NCBI GenBank assembly: GCA_018711655.1
Contig: DVIA01000015.1
Coordinates: 1-64,000, forward strand
DNA length: 64,000 nucleotides
From: Candidatus Pullichristensenella avicola
GTDB taxonomy: Bacteria; Bacillota; Clostridia; Christensenellales; Aristaeellaceae
Direction: 5' to 3'
The notes under the pieces: generated by a model
Told to the model about the DNA's origin: nothing
Databases searched by the model: none
Seen by the model: the letters and a program-made list of their open reading frames with translations, nothing else
In this document: piece after piece, positions 1-7,911 of the stretch
Layout of the letters: the number at the start of each line of letters is the position of its first letter
How positions within the stretch are numbered: position 1 is the first letter of the stretch
Program-made: the position numbers and the translations under genes

Positions 1-265
1 GCGCACATGCGGTGGAACAGGTTTTCGCGGGACAGGCGTATTGCAGACGGCTGCATTGGCCGCGCACATGCGGCGGCGCAGGTTTTCGCGGGGCAGACGT
101 TTTGCAGACGGCTGCATTGGCCGCGCACATGCGGCGGCGCAGGTTTTCGCGGGGCAGGCGTTTTGCAGACGGCTGCATTGGCCGCGCACATGCGGTGGAA
201 CAGGTTTTCGCGGGACAGGCGTATTGCAGACGGCTGCATTGGCCGCGCACATGCGGCGGCGCAGG
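1..265. repeat. 61-bp tandem repeat array, 4 full copies plus a partial fifth
   Basis: Copies begin at 1, 62, 123, 184 and 245, each opening with GCGCACATGCGG and containing TTTTCGCGGG and GCAGACGGCTGCATTGGCC. The array starts at the window edge, so it may continue to the left. Because 61 is not a multiple of three, each copy shifts frame, so the open frames across it are unlikely to be genes. Each unit holds two short inverted repeats (TGCAG/CTGCA and CCGC/GCGG). From 266 to 452 I see no gene or clear signal. Confidence 0.9.
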
Positions 266-452
266 ATCGGAAAGAGACGCCCGCCCGGGCGATGCAGGGA
301 ATGCCCCGCGCACGGCGGCATGGCCATTGCGCCGGAAGCCGGCGGCGTCCATCCGCGCCGGGAATGCCCCGCGCGCGGCGTCTGCCGATGAATCGGCCGC
401 CCGTCGATTGCAAATCCCCGCGCACAGCGGCGCGACGCGCCGGAAATGTCCA

Positions 453-489
453 CAAAAATCGCCCCCACATGCGCGCATGCGGGGGCGAT
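453..489 (-). terminator. Intrinsic terminator of the lysozyme gene
   Basis: A 9-bp stem (458-466 with 481-489, ATCGCCCCC/GGGGGCGAT) with further pairing inside the loop is followed on the minus strand by a run of T (the AAAAA at 454-458). It lies just past the lysozyme stop codon. Confidence 0.75.
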
Positions 490-517
490 CGTCCTGGCCG
501 GCTTCGCGGCGAAGGGC

Positions 518-1525
518 TCAGGCGTACCTCGGCCAGTAGGTGTCGCGGGCGGAGTTGCCGCGCGTGACGGAACGGCTGGCGCGGTTCGACGGGGCCTCAA
601 AGTGATAACAGAAGTAATAGCCCGCGTCGTATGCGCCCTGCGCGGTGTTGTCCACGGCGCGGATGTAATTCATCACTTTCGGGTAGTAGTTTTCCAGTTC
701 GTATTCCAGGAACTGCAACTGCGCCGTGAGGGTCGTGTAGTCCAGGCCGCGGTTGGCGCAGTAGTTCTGCAACCGCGTGCGGCGCGATCCCGTCCACTGG
801 CAGATGCCGTAGCTGCCGCCGCCGGAGCTGAGGGCGGTGGGCCGGAAAGAGGACTCCGCCTTGATGTTGGCCATCACGCCGCAGGCAGCGGCGGTGTTGA
901 GACCCGCCTCCTGCGTCAGATACAGGAAGGTAAGCTGCTCGTTGGAATAATTGCCGCTGGCGACGGCCTGGTCGAACGAGGTCGAGCCGCCCGAGGGCGT
1001 GGGAGTGGGCGTAGGCGTGGGGGTAGGCGTAGGCGTGCTCACGGAGCCGGTGGTGAGGCTGGAACGGGGGATGTAGGCGTACATGGAGCCGTTAAAGACA
1101 TAGGCCCAGGTGTCGTCGTAGGCGACGACGGTCAGCGCCATGCCGTAGGGAACGGGAATGCTGGCGGCGGAGGTGGAAGTCGTCGCGTAGACATAGGCGT
1201 TCTGCACGCAGACGGTGGCGGGGAACGTCTCGTAAACGACGTTGCTCTCCGGCGTGGGCGTGCTCACGGCCTGCAGGCCGGACGCAGACACATAGCCGCG
1301 CTGGCCGTTCCAGGTGATGGCCGCCACGCCGTTCGCTTCGTTGTGGACGGTTACAGAAGCGCCCTGATTGAGCGCGCCGATCCAGTTTGTAAGCGCAGCG
1401 TCCGCATATACGGGGATATAGGCGGCGCTTACCTGCGCGGCATGCTCGGAAAGAGCCGGCGTTCCCAGGACGCAGAGAAGCGCAAGCGCCAGCGCCAGAA
1501 CGCGGACCCAGCCTCGCGTGTGCAT
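518..1525 (-). CDS. Secreted SH3-domain phage-tail-type lysozyme
   Basis: A predicted exported cell-wall hydrolase of 335 residues. A signal peptide (about 1-26) is followed by two SH3-like wall-binding segments (about 34-86 and 97-158), a Thr-Pro repeat linker (about 163-178), and a C-terminal domain (about 183-335) resembling the phage tail lysozyme family. That domain carries an ESSF motif with likely catalytic Glu224 and SYGICQW at 238-244. The ATG is preceded by AAAGGAG at 8 nt. It has its own promoter and terminator, so it is probably a single-gene unit. No phage genes surround it, so a host role in wall remodelling or competition is inferred. Substrate specificity cannot be read from the sequence. 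Confidence 0.82.
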   Translation of the reverse strand: MHTRGWVRVLALALALLCVLGTPALSEHAAQVSAAYIPVYADAALTNWIGALNQGASVTVHNEANGVAAITWNGQRGYVSASGLQAVSTPTPESNVVYETFPATVCVQNAYVYATTSTSAASIPVPYGMALTVVAYDDTWAYVFNGSMYAYIPRSSLTTGSVSTPTPTPTPTPTPTPSGGSTSFDQAVASGNYSNEQLTFLYLTQEAGLNTAAACGVMANIKAESSFRPTALSSGGGSYGICQWTGSRRTRLQNYCANRGLDYTTLTAQLQFLEYELENYYPKVMNYIRAVDNTAQGAYDAGYYFCYHFEAPSNRASRSVTRGNSARDTYWPRYA

Positions 1526-1591
1526 GTGCAGGACTCCTTTCGTGCGACAAAATATTTCGAAAGTATGACATAAAAACGAATGCTGTTACAG

Positions 1592-1620
1592 ATTGTATCA
1601 CATTTGAAATATATTGTCAA
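1592..1620 (-). promoter_or_regulatory. SigA-type promoter of the lysozyme gene
   Basis: On the minus strand, TTGACA (1615-1620), a 17-nt spacer and TACAAT (1592-1597). This places the start about 60 nt upstream of the ATG. Confidence 0.8.
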
Positions 1621-1706
1621 CAATAAAAGGGAAGCAGAAACATTTTCGGCATTTGAAAGCCCGGATGCGGCGCGGTCGCGACGGGCTTCGAAGGAAGCTC
1701 TCATGC

Positions 1707-2165
1707 CAGGGGAAATGGCGAAACAAAGCGCGCCGCCATGCCGGTCGGTGGGGTCAGCCTTTCGCCAACGCGCAGGGCGCGGCCGCGGGCGGCGGGGAAC
1801 GTTTCTTGCATCCGTGCAAAAGGGGTTTCCCAGGGGAAATGGCAAAACAAAGCGCGCCGCCATGGTCGGGAGATCGCCCTTTCGCCAACGCGCAGGGCGC
1901 GGCCGCGGACAGCGAGGAACGCTATCCCATCGGGTCAAAGGGTTCCGCCAGAGGAAGCGGCGAAACAAAGCTGTGCCGCCATGGTCGGGGGATCGCCCTT
2001 TCGCCAACGCGCAGGGCGCGGTCGCGGGCGGCGGGGAACGTTTCTTGCATCCGTGCAAAAGGGGTTTCCCAGGGGAAATGGCAAAACAAAGCGCACCGCC
2101 ATGCCGGTCGGGGGATCGCCCTTTCGCCAACGCGCAGGGCGCGGCCGCGGGCGGCGGACGGAGGC
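1707..2165. repeat. Array of four ~120-bp repeats
   Basis: Copies start at 1707, 1831, 1949 and 2070 (periods 124, 118 and 121). Each opens with a variant of CAGGGGAAATGGCGAAACAAA. Each then carries CGCCCTTTCGCC...GCGCAGGGCG, which can fold into a hairpin, and GAACGTTTCTTGCATCCG in most copies. Copies differ by scattered substitutions and small indels, and every forward frame is broken differently, so I read this as non-coding repeat DNA. It fills the gap between the lysozyme promoter and the acetyltransferase stop; 1621-1706 shows nothing recognisable. Confidence 0.88.
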
Positions 2166-2178
2166 GCGGAAGGAAGGG

Positions 2179-2790
2179 TCAAAGGGTTTTGCTGTACAAA
2201 AAGCATCGCAGGGGAACGCGCTTTTTCCCCAGTTCGAGCACGATGTCCTTTTCGCCGGCGCGTTCAAAGCCGCGATGCTCGTAAAACTGGTAGGCGCAGC
2301 CGCTGTCCGTATACAGGTAAAAGCAGCGGTCCGGTTCCCGGCGCGCAAGCTCATTGAGCAATAGCGTGCCTACGCCGTTTCCCTCCAGGGCCGGGTCCAC
2401 GGCCAGAAAGGTGATCTCGCCGTCGGGCGCATGCGCGCGGCGATAGCGCGCGTACATTTCCCGGTTCGCCTGCGCGTAGGCGTCCGCGCCGCCGCGAAAG
2501 AAAAGCTCCTGGAAAGATTCGAACAGCCTTTTGTACAGCGTTCTTCCCAGGGAACGATTCGGCGTTGCTTCGCCGCGCGCTTCGGCCAGCAATACGCCCG
2601 CGAGATCGCGGCCGCGATACGCGGCGATCACCTGGGTGGCGCGGCCAAATTCCAGGCACCAGAAATAGCGTCCGTACAGATACAGCAGCAGCGGACTGTC
2701 GGCGTACCAGTCAAAGTGCATGCCCCGTCGGGCAAATTCGATCGCCCGCCGGCGGTCTTTCATGCGCAGGTCGCCCAGGCGAATGTCCAT
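2179..2790 (-). CDS. GNAT-family N-acetyltransferase
   Basis: A 203-residue cytoplasmic protein of the Gcn5-related N-acetyltransferase fold, which moves an acetyl group from acetyl-CoA to an amine. The C-terminal half carries the acetyl-CoA-binding signature, with FLAVDPALEGNGVGTLLL (a Q/RxxGxG/A-like loop) and then YTDSGCAYQFYEHRGF. The first half is unusually long and unlike common GNATs, so the acceptor is unknown. I chose the ATG at 2790 because GGAGG sits 5 nt upstream of it; an ATG at 2802 would add four residues but has poorer spacing. It lies downstream of the fucose-isomerase-like gene across a terminator, and its end abuts a repeat array. Confidence 0.8.
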   Translation of the reverse strand: MDIRLGDLRMKDRRRAIEFARRGMHFDWYADSPLLLYLYGRYFWCLEFGRATQVIAAYRGRDLAGVLLAEARGEATPNRSLGRTLYKRLFESFQELFFRGGADAYAQANREMYARYRRAHAPDGEITFLAVDPALEGNGVGTLLLNELARREPDRCFYLYTDSGCAYQFYEHRGFERAGEKDIVLELGKKRVPLRCFLYSKTL

Positions 2791-2805
2791 ACGCACCTCC
2801 ATGGC

Positions 2806-2839
2806 GAAAATATCCCTCCCGCCGCGCGGGCGGGAGGGA
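2806..2839 (-). terminator. Terminator after the isomerase-like gene
   Basis: An 11-bp GC-rich stem (2813-2823 with 2829-2839, TCCCTCCCGCC/GGCGGGAGGGA) with a 5-nt loop, followed on the minus strand by ATATTTT. Confidence 0.75.
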
Positions 2840-2854
2840 TGTGCAAAGCGCGCC

Positions 2855-4345
2855 TTACGCGAAGGGATTCTCCGCGGGATAGAGCACGCCCTTGGGCTGG
2901 TTGTAGCCGACCCAGTTCACGCCCAGCATCTTGAAAATGCTGAACAGGGCCTTGCCGTGATGGCCAAAAGCCACCGCGCCGTGGTGCGGATAGCCGCCGC
3001 CGATGAGCACATGGCGGTAGAAGCGGTTCATTTCCGGAATGGCGAACACGCCGATGCCGCCGAAGGACTCGGTGGCCACGGGCAGGATTTCGCCCTGGGC
3101 CACATAGGCCTGGAGCACGCTGTCCTTATTGGCCTGCAGGCGATAGAAGGTGATCGGGCCGGGGACGATGTCGCCCTCGAGGGTGCCGCGGGTGATGTCG
3201 GGCTCCGTATCCGGCTCCAGCGAGCGCTTCATGATCAGCTGATACTTCATCGTGCCCTTGGTCAGGCGGCACATCGGCGTATTGCCGCAGTGGAAGCCCA
3301 TGAAGGTCTCGTTGTGGCGGTAGGGGTACTTGCCCTCGATGGAGGCCTTGTACATATCCGCCGGCACGGAATTGTTGATGTCCAGCAGCGTTACGCTTTC
3401 GCCGGTCACACAGGTGCCGATGAACTCGGACAGCGCGCCGTAGATGTCCACCTCGCACGCCGTGGGGATGCCCATGGCGGTCAGGCGGGAGTTGACGTAG
3501 CAGGGCACGAAGCCAAACTCGGTCTGGAACGCGGGCCAGCACTTGTTGGCCATGGCCACGTACTTGGCGGCGCCCTTGTTGGCCTCCACCCAGTCAAGCA
3601 GCGTCAGTTCGTACTGCGCCAGGCGCGGCAGTATGCCGGGCATTTTGTTGCCCTCGCCCAGTTCGTCCTCCATCTCCTTGACCTTGGCGGGAATGCGGGG
3701 GTCGTCCTTGTGCGCCTTGTAGGCGGCCAGCAGGTCGAGTTCGGAATTCTCCTGGATGTTGACGCCCAACTGGAACAGCGGCGCAATGGGCGCGTTGCAG
3801 GCCAGGAAGTCGAACGGACGCGGGCCGAAGGTGATGATCTTCAGGTCTCTGAGGGCGATGAGCGTGCGGGCGATGGGGAGGAATTCTTCGATCATGTCCG
3901 CGCACTCCGCGGCGGTGCCCACGGGGTATTCGGGAATGTAGGCGTTGATGCCGCTCAATTTCAGGTTGTAGCTGGCGTTGAGCATGCCGCAGTAGGCGTC
4001 GCCGCGCTCGGAAGAAAGGACGGCGATGTTTTCTTCGGCCGCGGCCACATACATCACCGGGCCGCCGAACTTCTTGGCAATCAGTGTTTCGGGGCCTTCG
4101 GGGCCAAAGTTGCCCAGGAAAACGACCAGCGCGTTGACGCCGGATTTCTGAATGTCCTCATAGGCCTCCATGACGTTGCCGTCGATGCCGCCTTCGATGA
4201 TGACGGGGCATTCGTAGATGTCGTGCCCCTTGGCCTTGAACGCGGCGACCACGGCCTTGCGGCGCTTTTCGGACAGGGTGATGGGGAAGCAGTCGCGGCT
4301 GACGGCCACGATGCCGAGCTTGACCTGCGGAATGTTGGCAAACAT
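2855..4345 (-). CDS. L-fucose/L-arabinose isomerase family protein
   Basis: A 496-residue cytoplasmic protein resembling the L-fucose and L-arabinose isomerase superfamily, which interconvert aldoses and ketoses using a metal. Visible family features are the N-terminal Rossmann-like start (KLGIVAVSRDCFP), PVIIEGG, GTCVTGESVTLLDINN, and the C-terminal HHGAVAFGHHGKAL, whose histidines may bind metal. Length fits the family. The ATG at 4345 has GGAGGAG about 6 nt upstream; an in-frame ATG at 4393 is less likely because it lies close to the predicted transcription start. No kinase, aldolase or sugar transporter is adjacent, so the sugar is unknown. It is monocistronic with a near-consensus promoter. 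Confidence 0.83.
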   Translation of the reverse strand: MFANIPQVKLGIVAVSRDCFPITLSEKRRKAVVAAFKAKGHDIYECPVIIEGGIDGNVMEAYEDIQKSGVNALVVFLGNFGPEGPETLIAKKFGGPVMYVAAAEENIAVLSSERGDAYCGMLNASYNLKLSGINAYIPEYPVGTAAECADMIEEFLPIARTLIALRDLKIITFGPRPFDFLACNAPIAPLFQLGVNIQENSELDLLAAYKAHKDDPRIPAKVKEMEDELGEGNKMPGILPRLAQYELTLLDWVEANKGAAKYVAMANKCWPAFQTEFGFVPCYVNSRLTAMGIPTACEVDIYGALSEFIGTCVTGESVTLLDINNSVPADMYKASIEGKYPYRHNETFMGFHCGNTPMCRLTKGTMKYQLIMKRSLEPDTEPDITRGTLEGDIVPGPITFYRLQANKDSVLQAYVAQGEILPVATESFGGIGVFAIPEMNRFYRHVLIGGGYPHHGAVAFGHHGKALFSIFKMLGVNWVGYNQPKGVLYPAENPFA

Positions 4346-4395
4346 GCGTATCTCCTCCATGCGTTCGTGATAGTGCGGACCGGTTTCCTCCATAT

Positions 4396-4424
4396 ATTAT
4401 CATATTTTCGGCCATGGCTGTCAA
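4396..4424 (-). promoter_or_regulatory. Promoter of the isomerase-like gene
   Basis: On the minus strand, TTGACA (4419-4424), a 17-nt spacer and GATAAT (4396-4401), about 45 nt upstream of the chosen ATG. Confidence 0.8.
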
Positions 4425-4508
4425 GAAGCAATTTTGCGAAAAAAGGGTAGAATCCTTCGCCGCGCCGCGGTTCGGCGATTTTCTAACCTTAAGTTAGCCG
4501 GAAGGGTC

Positions 4509-4537
4509 TTGTAATCGCGGCGAAAATGTGTCATAAT
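4509..4537 (+). promoter_or_regulatory. Promoter of the CAT/E2-like gene
   Basis: TTGTAA (4509-4514), a 17-nt spacer and CATAAT (4532-4537), followed by the ribosome site AGAGGAG before the ATG at 4570. Confidence 0.7.
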
Positions 4538-4569
4538 AGTATGTATCAAATCGCAAAAGAGGAGATGCT

Positions 4570-5418
4570 ATGTTCGGCTACCGCCCCGACGGTCACCCCA
4601 TTCCCGAGTATGTGGATCCGATCGTGCAGTTTACGCCGTTTATCATGACCACGCGCAACGACGCGCAGAATTTCGTGACCTTCCCCGTAGAATACAAGCC
4701 GTTGGCCGACTACATCCGCGAGCATCGCGACGCGGAGGAACCCATCAGCTTTATGACCATCCTCATCGCCGCCTATGTGCGCGCCGTGGGCAAGCATCCG
4801 GAATTGAACCGCTTCGTGGTGGGCAAGCGCCTTTATGCCCACAAGGACATCAGCATCTCCTACATGGTGCTGCGCGAAACGAACGACGGCCGGCTGGACG
4901 AGGCGGCCATCAAGCTGCACCTTCTGCCTACGGACACCATTTTCGACGTCGCCCGCAAGCTGAACGAGCAGATTCGCATTGCCCGCAAGCCGCAAAACAA
5001 GAACGGCACGGTCGCTTTCGCGCGCCGTTTTCTGAAAATCCCGCTCGTGCCGTGGCTGCTGGTGGGGCTGATCAAGCTGCTGGATCGCTTTGGTTTCATG
5101 CCGGGCAAGATCATCGAGGTTTCGCCGTTCCACTGTTCGCTGTTTGTGACGAATATGATGTCGATCAACCTGCCCTCGATCTACCACCACCTGTACAATT
5201 TCGGCACCTGTTCCCTGTTTTTGTCGCTGGGCCGGCCGGAGCGGCAGGTGATCGCCAACAAGGAGGGCAAAGCCGTGCGCCAGCTGATGATTCCCGTCGG
5301 CGCCGTGACCGACGAGCGCGTCTGCGGCGGGGCGTCCTATGCGGTCGCCATGCGCACGCTGCTCAAATACATGCTCAACCCCAAAGCGCTGGAAACCCTG
5401 GAAGAGATGGAGGAGTGA
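4570..5418 (+). CDS. CAT/E2-fold acyltransferase-like protein lacking the catalytic histidine
   Basis: A 282-residue protein resembling the catalytic domain of 2-oxoacid dehydrogenase E2 subunits and chloramphenicol acetyltransferase. The fold is suggested by the N-terminal segment, the SFMTILIAAYVRAVGKHPELNR helix split around residues 60-81, and the C-terminal VTDERVCGGASYA at 246-258. In active enzymes that last motif reads DHRxxDG; here His is Glu249 and the second Asp is Gly253. No lipoyl domain is present and no E1 or E3 genes are nearby, so it is not part of a dehydrogenase complex. It may be a binding protein or use different chemistry. It is monocistronic with its own promoter and terminator. 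Confidence 0.75.
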   Translation: MFGYRPDGHPIPEYVDPIVQFTPFIMTTRNDAQNFVTFPVEYKPLADYIREHRDAEEPISFMTILIAAYVRAVGKHPELNRFVVGKRLYAHKDISISYMVLRETNDGRLDEAAIKLHLLPTDTIFDVARKLNEQIRIARKPQNKNGTVAFARRFLKIPLVPWLLVGLIKLLDRFGFMPGKIIEVSPFHCSLFVTNMMSINLPSIYHHLYNFGTCSLFLSLGRPERQVIANKEGKAVRQLMIPVGAVTDERVCGGASYAVAMRTLLKYMLNPKALETLEEMEE

Positions 5419-5440
5419 CCGGCCCGCGAACGGGCGTTTC

Positions 5441-5480
5441 AAAAAGGAGGGAGACGGTATCGCGCCGTCTCCCTCTTTTT
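5441..5480. terminator. Bidirectional terminator between convergent genes
   Basis: Stem GAGGGAGACGG/CCGTCTCCCTC (5447-5457 with 5465-5475) with AAAAA on the left and TTTTT on the right. It serves the acyltransferase-like gene on the plus strand and the permease gene on the minus strand. Confidence 0.88.
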
Positions 5481-5515
5481 GCGTGAACGCGCCAAGGGCG
5501 TTTGCCCGCGCCGCC

Positions 5516-6844
5516 TTACATGCCCCAAACCAGCCAGATGTAGATGTATCCCGCCAGCACGGCAGAAAGCGTGAAGGGCACGCCGATGCGCAGGAAATCG
5601 CGCAGGCCGACCGTTTCGCCGTTTTTGCGCAGAATGCCGATGGCGGCGATGTTGGCGCTGGCGCCGATGGGCGTCAGATTGCCGCCCAGCGTCGCGCCGG
5701 TGAGCAGGCCGAAGTAGAACACATAGGGCGGCATGCCCGCGCCGCCGTCCATCAGCGCCGCAATGCCCTGCACGACCGGCAGCATGGTGGCGACATAGGG
5801 AATGTTGTCAATGAACGCCGAGAGCAGCACCGAGGCAAAGACGATCAGCGTATACAGCAGGAAGGGATTGTCGCCGGAGACGCGGTAGAACAGGTCCGCC
5901 GCCGCGTCGATCACGCCCGCAGTGCGGATGCCCTCGATGACGATGAACAGGCCGAACAGCAACAGCAGCGTGTCCTTGTCCAGGTCCTTGAGAACGCGCA
6001 GGAACGTGCCGCCCGAATGCCGGCGCAAACAGTCGCGAACGATGCCGATCAGGCACAGCCCTACGCAGATCAGGCCGCTGCGCAGGTTGTAAACGGCCAG
6101 CAGCGTCGGGTTTTCCGGATCGGGCAGGAAGGAGGCGACGATGAGCAGGGCCACCGTGCCGATCATCAGCCAGGAGGGGACGTAGTCCGTCACCTTTGTT
6201 TCCACCACGGCGGAGATCTTCTGCGTGTCGCGGCGGAAAAGCACCAGCAGCGCCACCAGCGAGGCCAGCGCGCCCAACTCCACGCCCCAGAAGATGCCCG
6301 GACGGCCCTGCATCCAGAAGAAATCGAGGAAGTTCATGCCGGCAAAGCTGCCCAGGAGCATGCTGGTGGTGTCGCCCACCATCGTCGCCGCGCCCTGCAG
6401 GTTCGAGGAAACGGCGATGGCGATCAGCACCGGTACCGGAGAGATCTTCAATTTGCGGGAAATGGCCAGGCCCACCGGCGCGACCATCAGCACCGTGGCC
6501 ACATTGTCCACAAAGGCGCTGATCACGCCCGCGAACAGCGCCAGCGCCGTCACCGCCCACTTGACGTTGGGCACGCGCACGATCAGCTGTTCGGCCAGGT
6601 AGGCCGGCATGCGGCTGTCGATAAACAGCGTCACCAGGCCCATCGTGCCGGCGATCATCAACAGCACGTTGTAGTCCACCGCCGCCAGCGCGCCCAGCGG
6701 CGAGAGGTCGTATACGCCCAGAAGGCCCAAAACGACGAACACCGCCGCGCTGCTCAGCGCGATGATGGGACGGTATTTTTGCAGGGTGAGCATCAGCGCG
6801 TATGTCAGCAGGAAGATGCCCAGAGCCACATACATGGTAGACAT
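5516..6844 (-). CDS. SLC13/ArsB-type ion transporter permease
   Basis: A 442-residue polytopic membrane protein with about 11-12 hydrophobic helices, of the ion transporter superfamily that includes ArsB, NhaD and SLC13 carriers. The duplicated signature is visible: AFVDNVATVLMVAPVG in the first half and AFIDNIPYVATMLPVV in the second, and GGNLTPIGASANIAAIG near the end. These hairpins normally bind substrate and cation. Substrate could be arsenite, a dicarboxylate or a proton/sodium pair; with no arsR, arsC or carboxylate genes nearby I cannot choose. I took the ATG at 6844 because GGGAGGAAC precedes it; an upstream in-frame ATG would add 30 hydrophilic residues. Confidence 0.83.
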   Translation of the reverse strand: MSTMYVALGIFLLTYALMLTLQKYRPIIALSSAAVFVVLGLLGVYDLSPLGALAAVDYNVLLMIAGTMGLVTLFIDSRMPAYLAEQLIVRVPNVKWAVTALALFAGVISAFVDNVATVLMVAPVGLAISRKLKISPVPVLIAIAVSSNLQGAATMVGDTTSMLLGSFAGMNFLDFFWMQGRPGIFWGVELGALASLVALLVLFRRDTQKISAVVETKVTDYVPSWLMIGTVALLIVASFLPDPENPTLLAVYNLRSGLICVGLCLIGIVRDCLRRHSGGTFLRVLKDLDKDTLLLLFGLFIVIEGIRTAGVIDAAADLFYRVSGDNPFLLYTLIVFASVLLSAFIDNIPYVATMLPVVQGIAALMDGGAGMPPYVFYFGLLTGATLGGNLTPIGASANIAAIGILRKNGETVGLRDFLRIGVPFTLSAVLAGYIYIWLVWGM

Positions 6845-6956
6845 GTTCGTTCCTCCCAATTTTTCTCTTGCGCCTTCCGCGGCGGTCGCATGGGCGCAGA
6901 CGCCGCCGGAAGGATGCGCAGCGCCCCGCCGCACGGCGTTTGCGCTGCCGGCTTAC

Positions 6957-6966
6957 AGTATAGCAC
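6957..6966 (-). promoter_or_regulatory. Extended -10 promoter of the permease gene
   Basis: On the minus strand, TGCTATACT (extended -10, TGN-TATACT) about 110 nt upstream of the ATG; no good -35 is seen. Confidence 0.5.
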
Positions 6967-7075
6967 GTTCGCAATTAAGATGCTGCGAAGATTGAAAGGT
7001 CATGCGTAATATGTTTGCAAAGAGATCAATGCGCGCGCAAATACAGAAGGCGGATTTTCAGGAAAGCGCCGGCAA

Positions 7076-7107
7076 AACAGAAAAGCCCGCCGCCCAGGGG
7101 CGGCGGG
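7076..7107 (-). terminator. Terminator of the VanX-like gene
   Basis: Stem CCCGCCGCC/GGCGGCGGG (7086-7094 with 7099-7107), followed on the minus strand by CTTTTCTGTTTT. Confidence 0.8.
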
Positions 7108-7142
7108 ACGAGGGACGGCTGCTGCGGCGCTTTGCCAAAATT

Positions 7143-7745
7143 TCAGGCGAGCGGAAAGTCGAAATATGTGTCCGGATACGGCTCGCGCCGCAGGGAATAG
7201 TGCCACCATTCGTTTTTGTAGGGCGCAAAGCCGCATTCTTCCATGATCGCCTTCAAAAGCAGGCGGTTGCGCGCGGCCGGTTCCGCCACCCGGGCGCCGT
7301 GGTGCGAAATCTCATCCATGAGGTCGAAACCGCCGCCCATTTCAAGCGGAAGGCCGTCCGGGCGCGCCAGCGTCAGATCGACGGCGCCGCCGCGGCTGTG
7401 GCCGGAGCGCGCCGCCACATAGCCCAGCGGCACGATCTGCGCCTTGGAGATGTTGGGGTAGTGCCTTGCCTTGGTTCGGCCGTCCTCCGGGGCGGCGCAC
7501 CAGCGAAGGAAGCAATCCACGGCCCGCTGGGGCCGGTAGGCGTCCCACACGAGCAGGCGCAGGCCCTCCCGCCGCGCCCGTTGCGCGGCGCGGACAAGCC
7601 CCGCCGCCAGTTCCTCCGTGCCGGCGACGCGGTTGACGCCGTAGCCGTCCACCGCCGCGCCGGTGAAATTGTCGCTTGAGGCGTACTTTGCGTCCCAGAA
7701 CAGGGAAGGGACGGCCTCGTCCAGCCATACAAAACCTGCGTGCAC
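7143..7745 (-). CDS. D-Ala-D-Ala dipeptidase (VanX-like, M15D)
   Basis: A 200-residue zinc dipeptidase that cleaves D-alanyl-D-alanine. Diagnostic residues are present: SGHSRGGAVD (zinc ligands His116 and Asp123), EWWHY (base Glu179, zinc ligand His182) and DAYRP (Arg71). No signal peptide is seen with the chosen start, so it should be cytoplasmic. I chose GTG at 7745: AAAGGAG lies 8 nt upstream and the protein then starts where VanX does; a longer frame from an ATG at 7850 would add 35 unlikely residues. No vanH, vanA or vanB ligase genes are adjacent, so this looks like a chromosomal housekeeping or recycling dipeptidase and not a resistance cluster. Confidence 0.87.
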   Translation of the reverse strand: MHAGFVWLDEAVPSLFWDAKYASSDNFTGAAVDGYGVNRVAGTEELAAGLVRAAQRARREGLRLLVWDAYRPQRAVDCFLRWCAAPEDGRTKARHYPNISKAQIVPLGYVAARSGHSRGGAVDLTLARPDGLPLEMGGGFDLMDEISHHGARVAEPAARNRLLLKAIMEECGFAPYKNEWWHYSLRREPYPDTYFDFPLA

Positions 7746-7844
7746 GTCGAGCGCTCCTTTCAGGCGGCGCGTTTGCGCCCGCCCATGTGTAGCATACCAC
7801 CAGGCGCCGCTGCGCGCAAGCGCCGGCTTTTTACGTTCGCGGCC

Positions 7845-7872
7845 TTGCAAACGCGCCGCGCGCTGTTATAAT
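7845..7872 (+). promoter_or_regulatory. Promoter of the aldolase gene
   Basis: TTGCAA (7845-7850), a 16-nt spacer and TATAAT (7867-7872). Confidence 0.75.
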
Positions 7873-7911
7873 GGGGAGGGAATTTGGCAAATACGAAAGG
7901 ACGGATGCCAT

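Noticed and set aside
7-567. Open frames through the 61-bp repeats
   Set aside because: All three frames stay open because of the repeat, and the unit length is not a multiple of three. No start context or domain.
518-1525. Prophage remnant around the lysozyme gene
   Set aside because: No other phage gene is present; the protein has a signal peptide and SH3 domains, unlike a tail-module lysozyme.
1580-2364. Several overlapping open frames across the ~120-bp repeats
   Set aside because: Different copies are read in different frames and indels between copies break any common product.
2720-4450. Long plus-strand open frame antisense to the isomerase-like gene
   Set aside because: It is the GC-rich shadow of a well-supported minus-strand gene; no domain and no ribosome site.
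7143-7745. Glycopeptide resistance cluster
   Set aside because: A VanX-like gene, a VanZ-like gene and VanR-like regulators are spread over 18 kb with no vanH or ligase gene, so a resistance operon is not supported.
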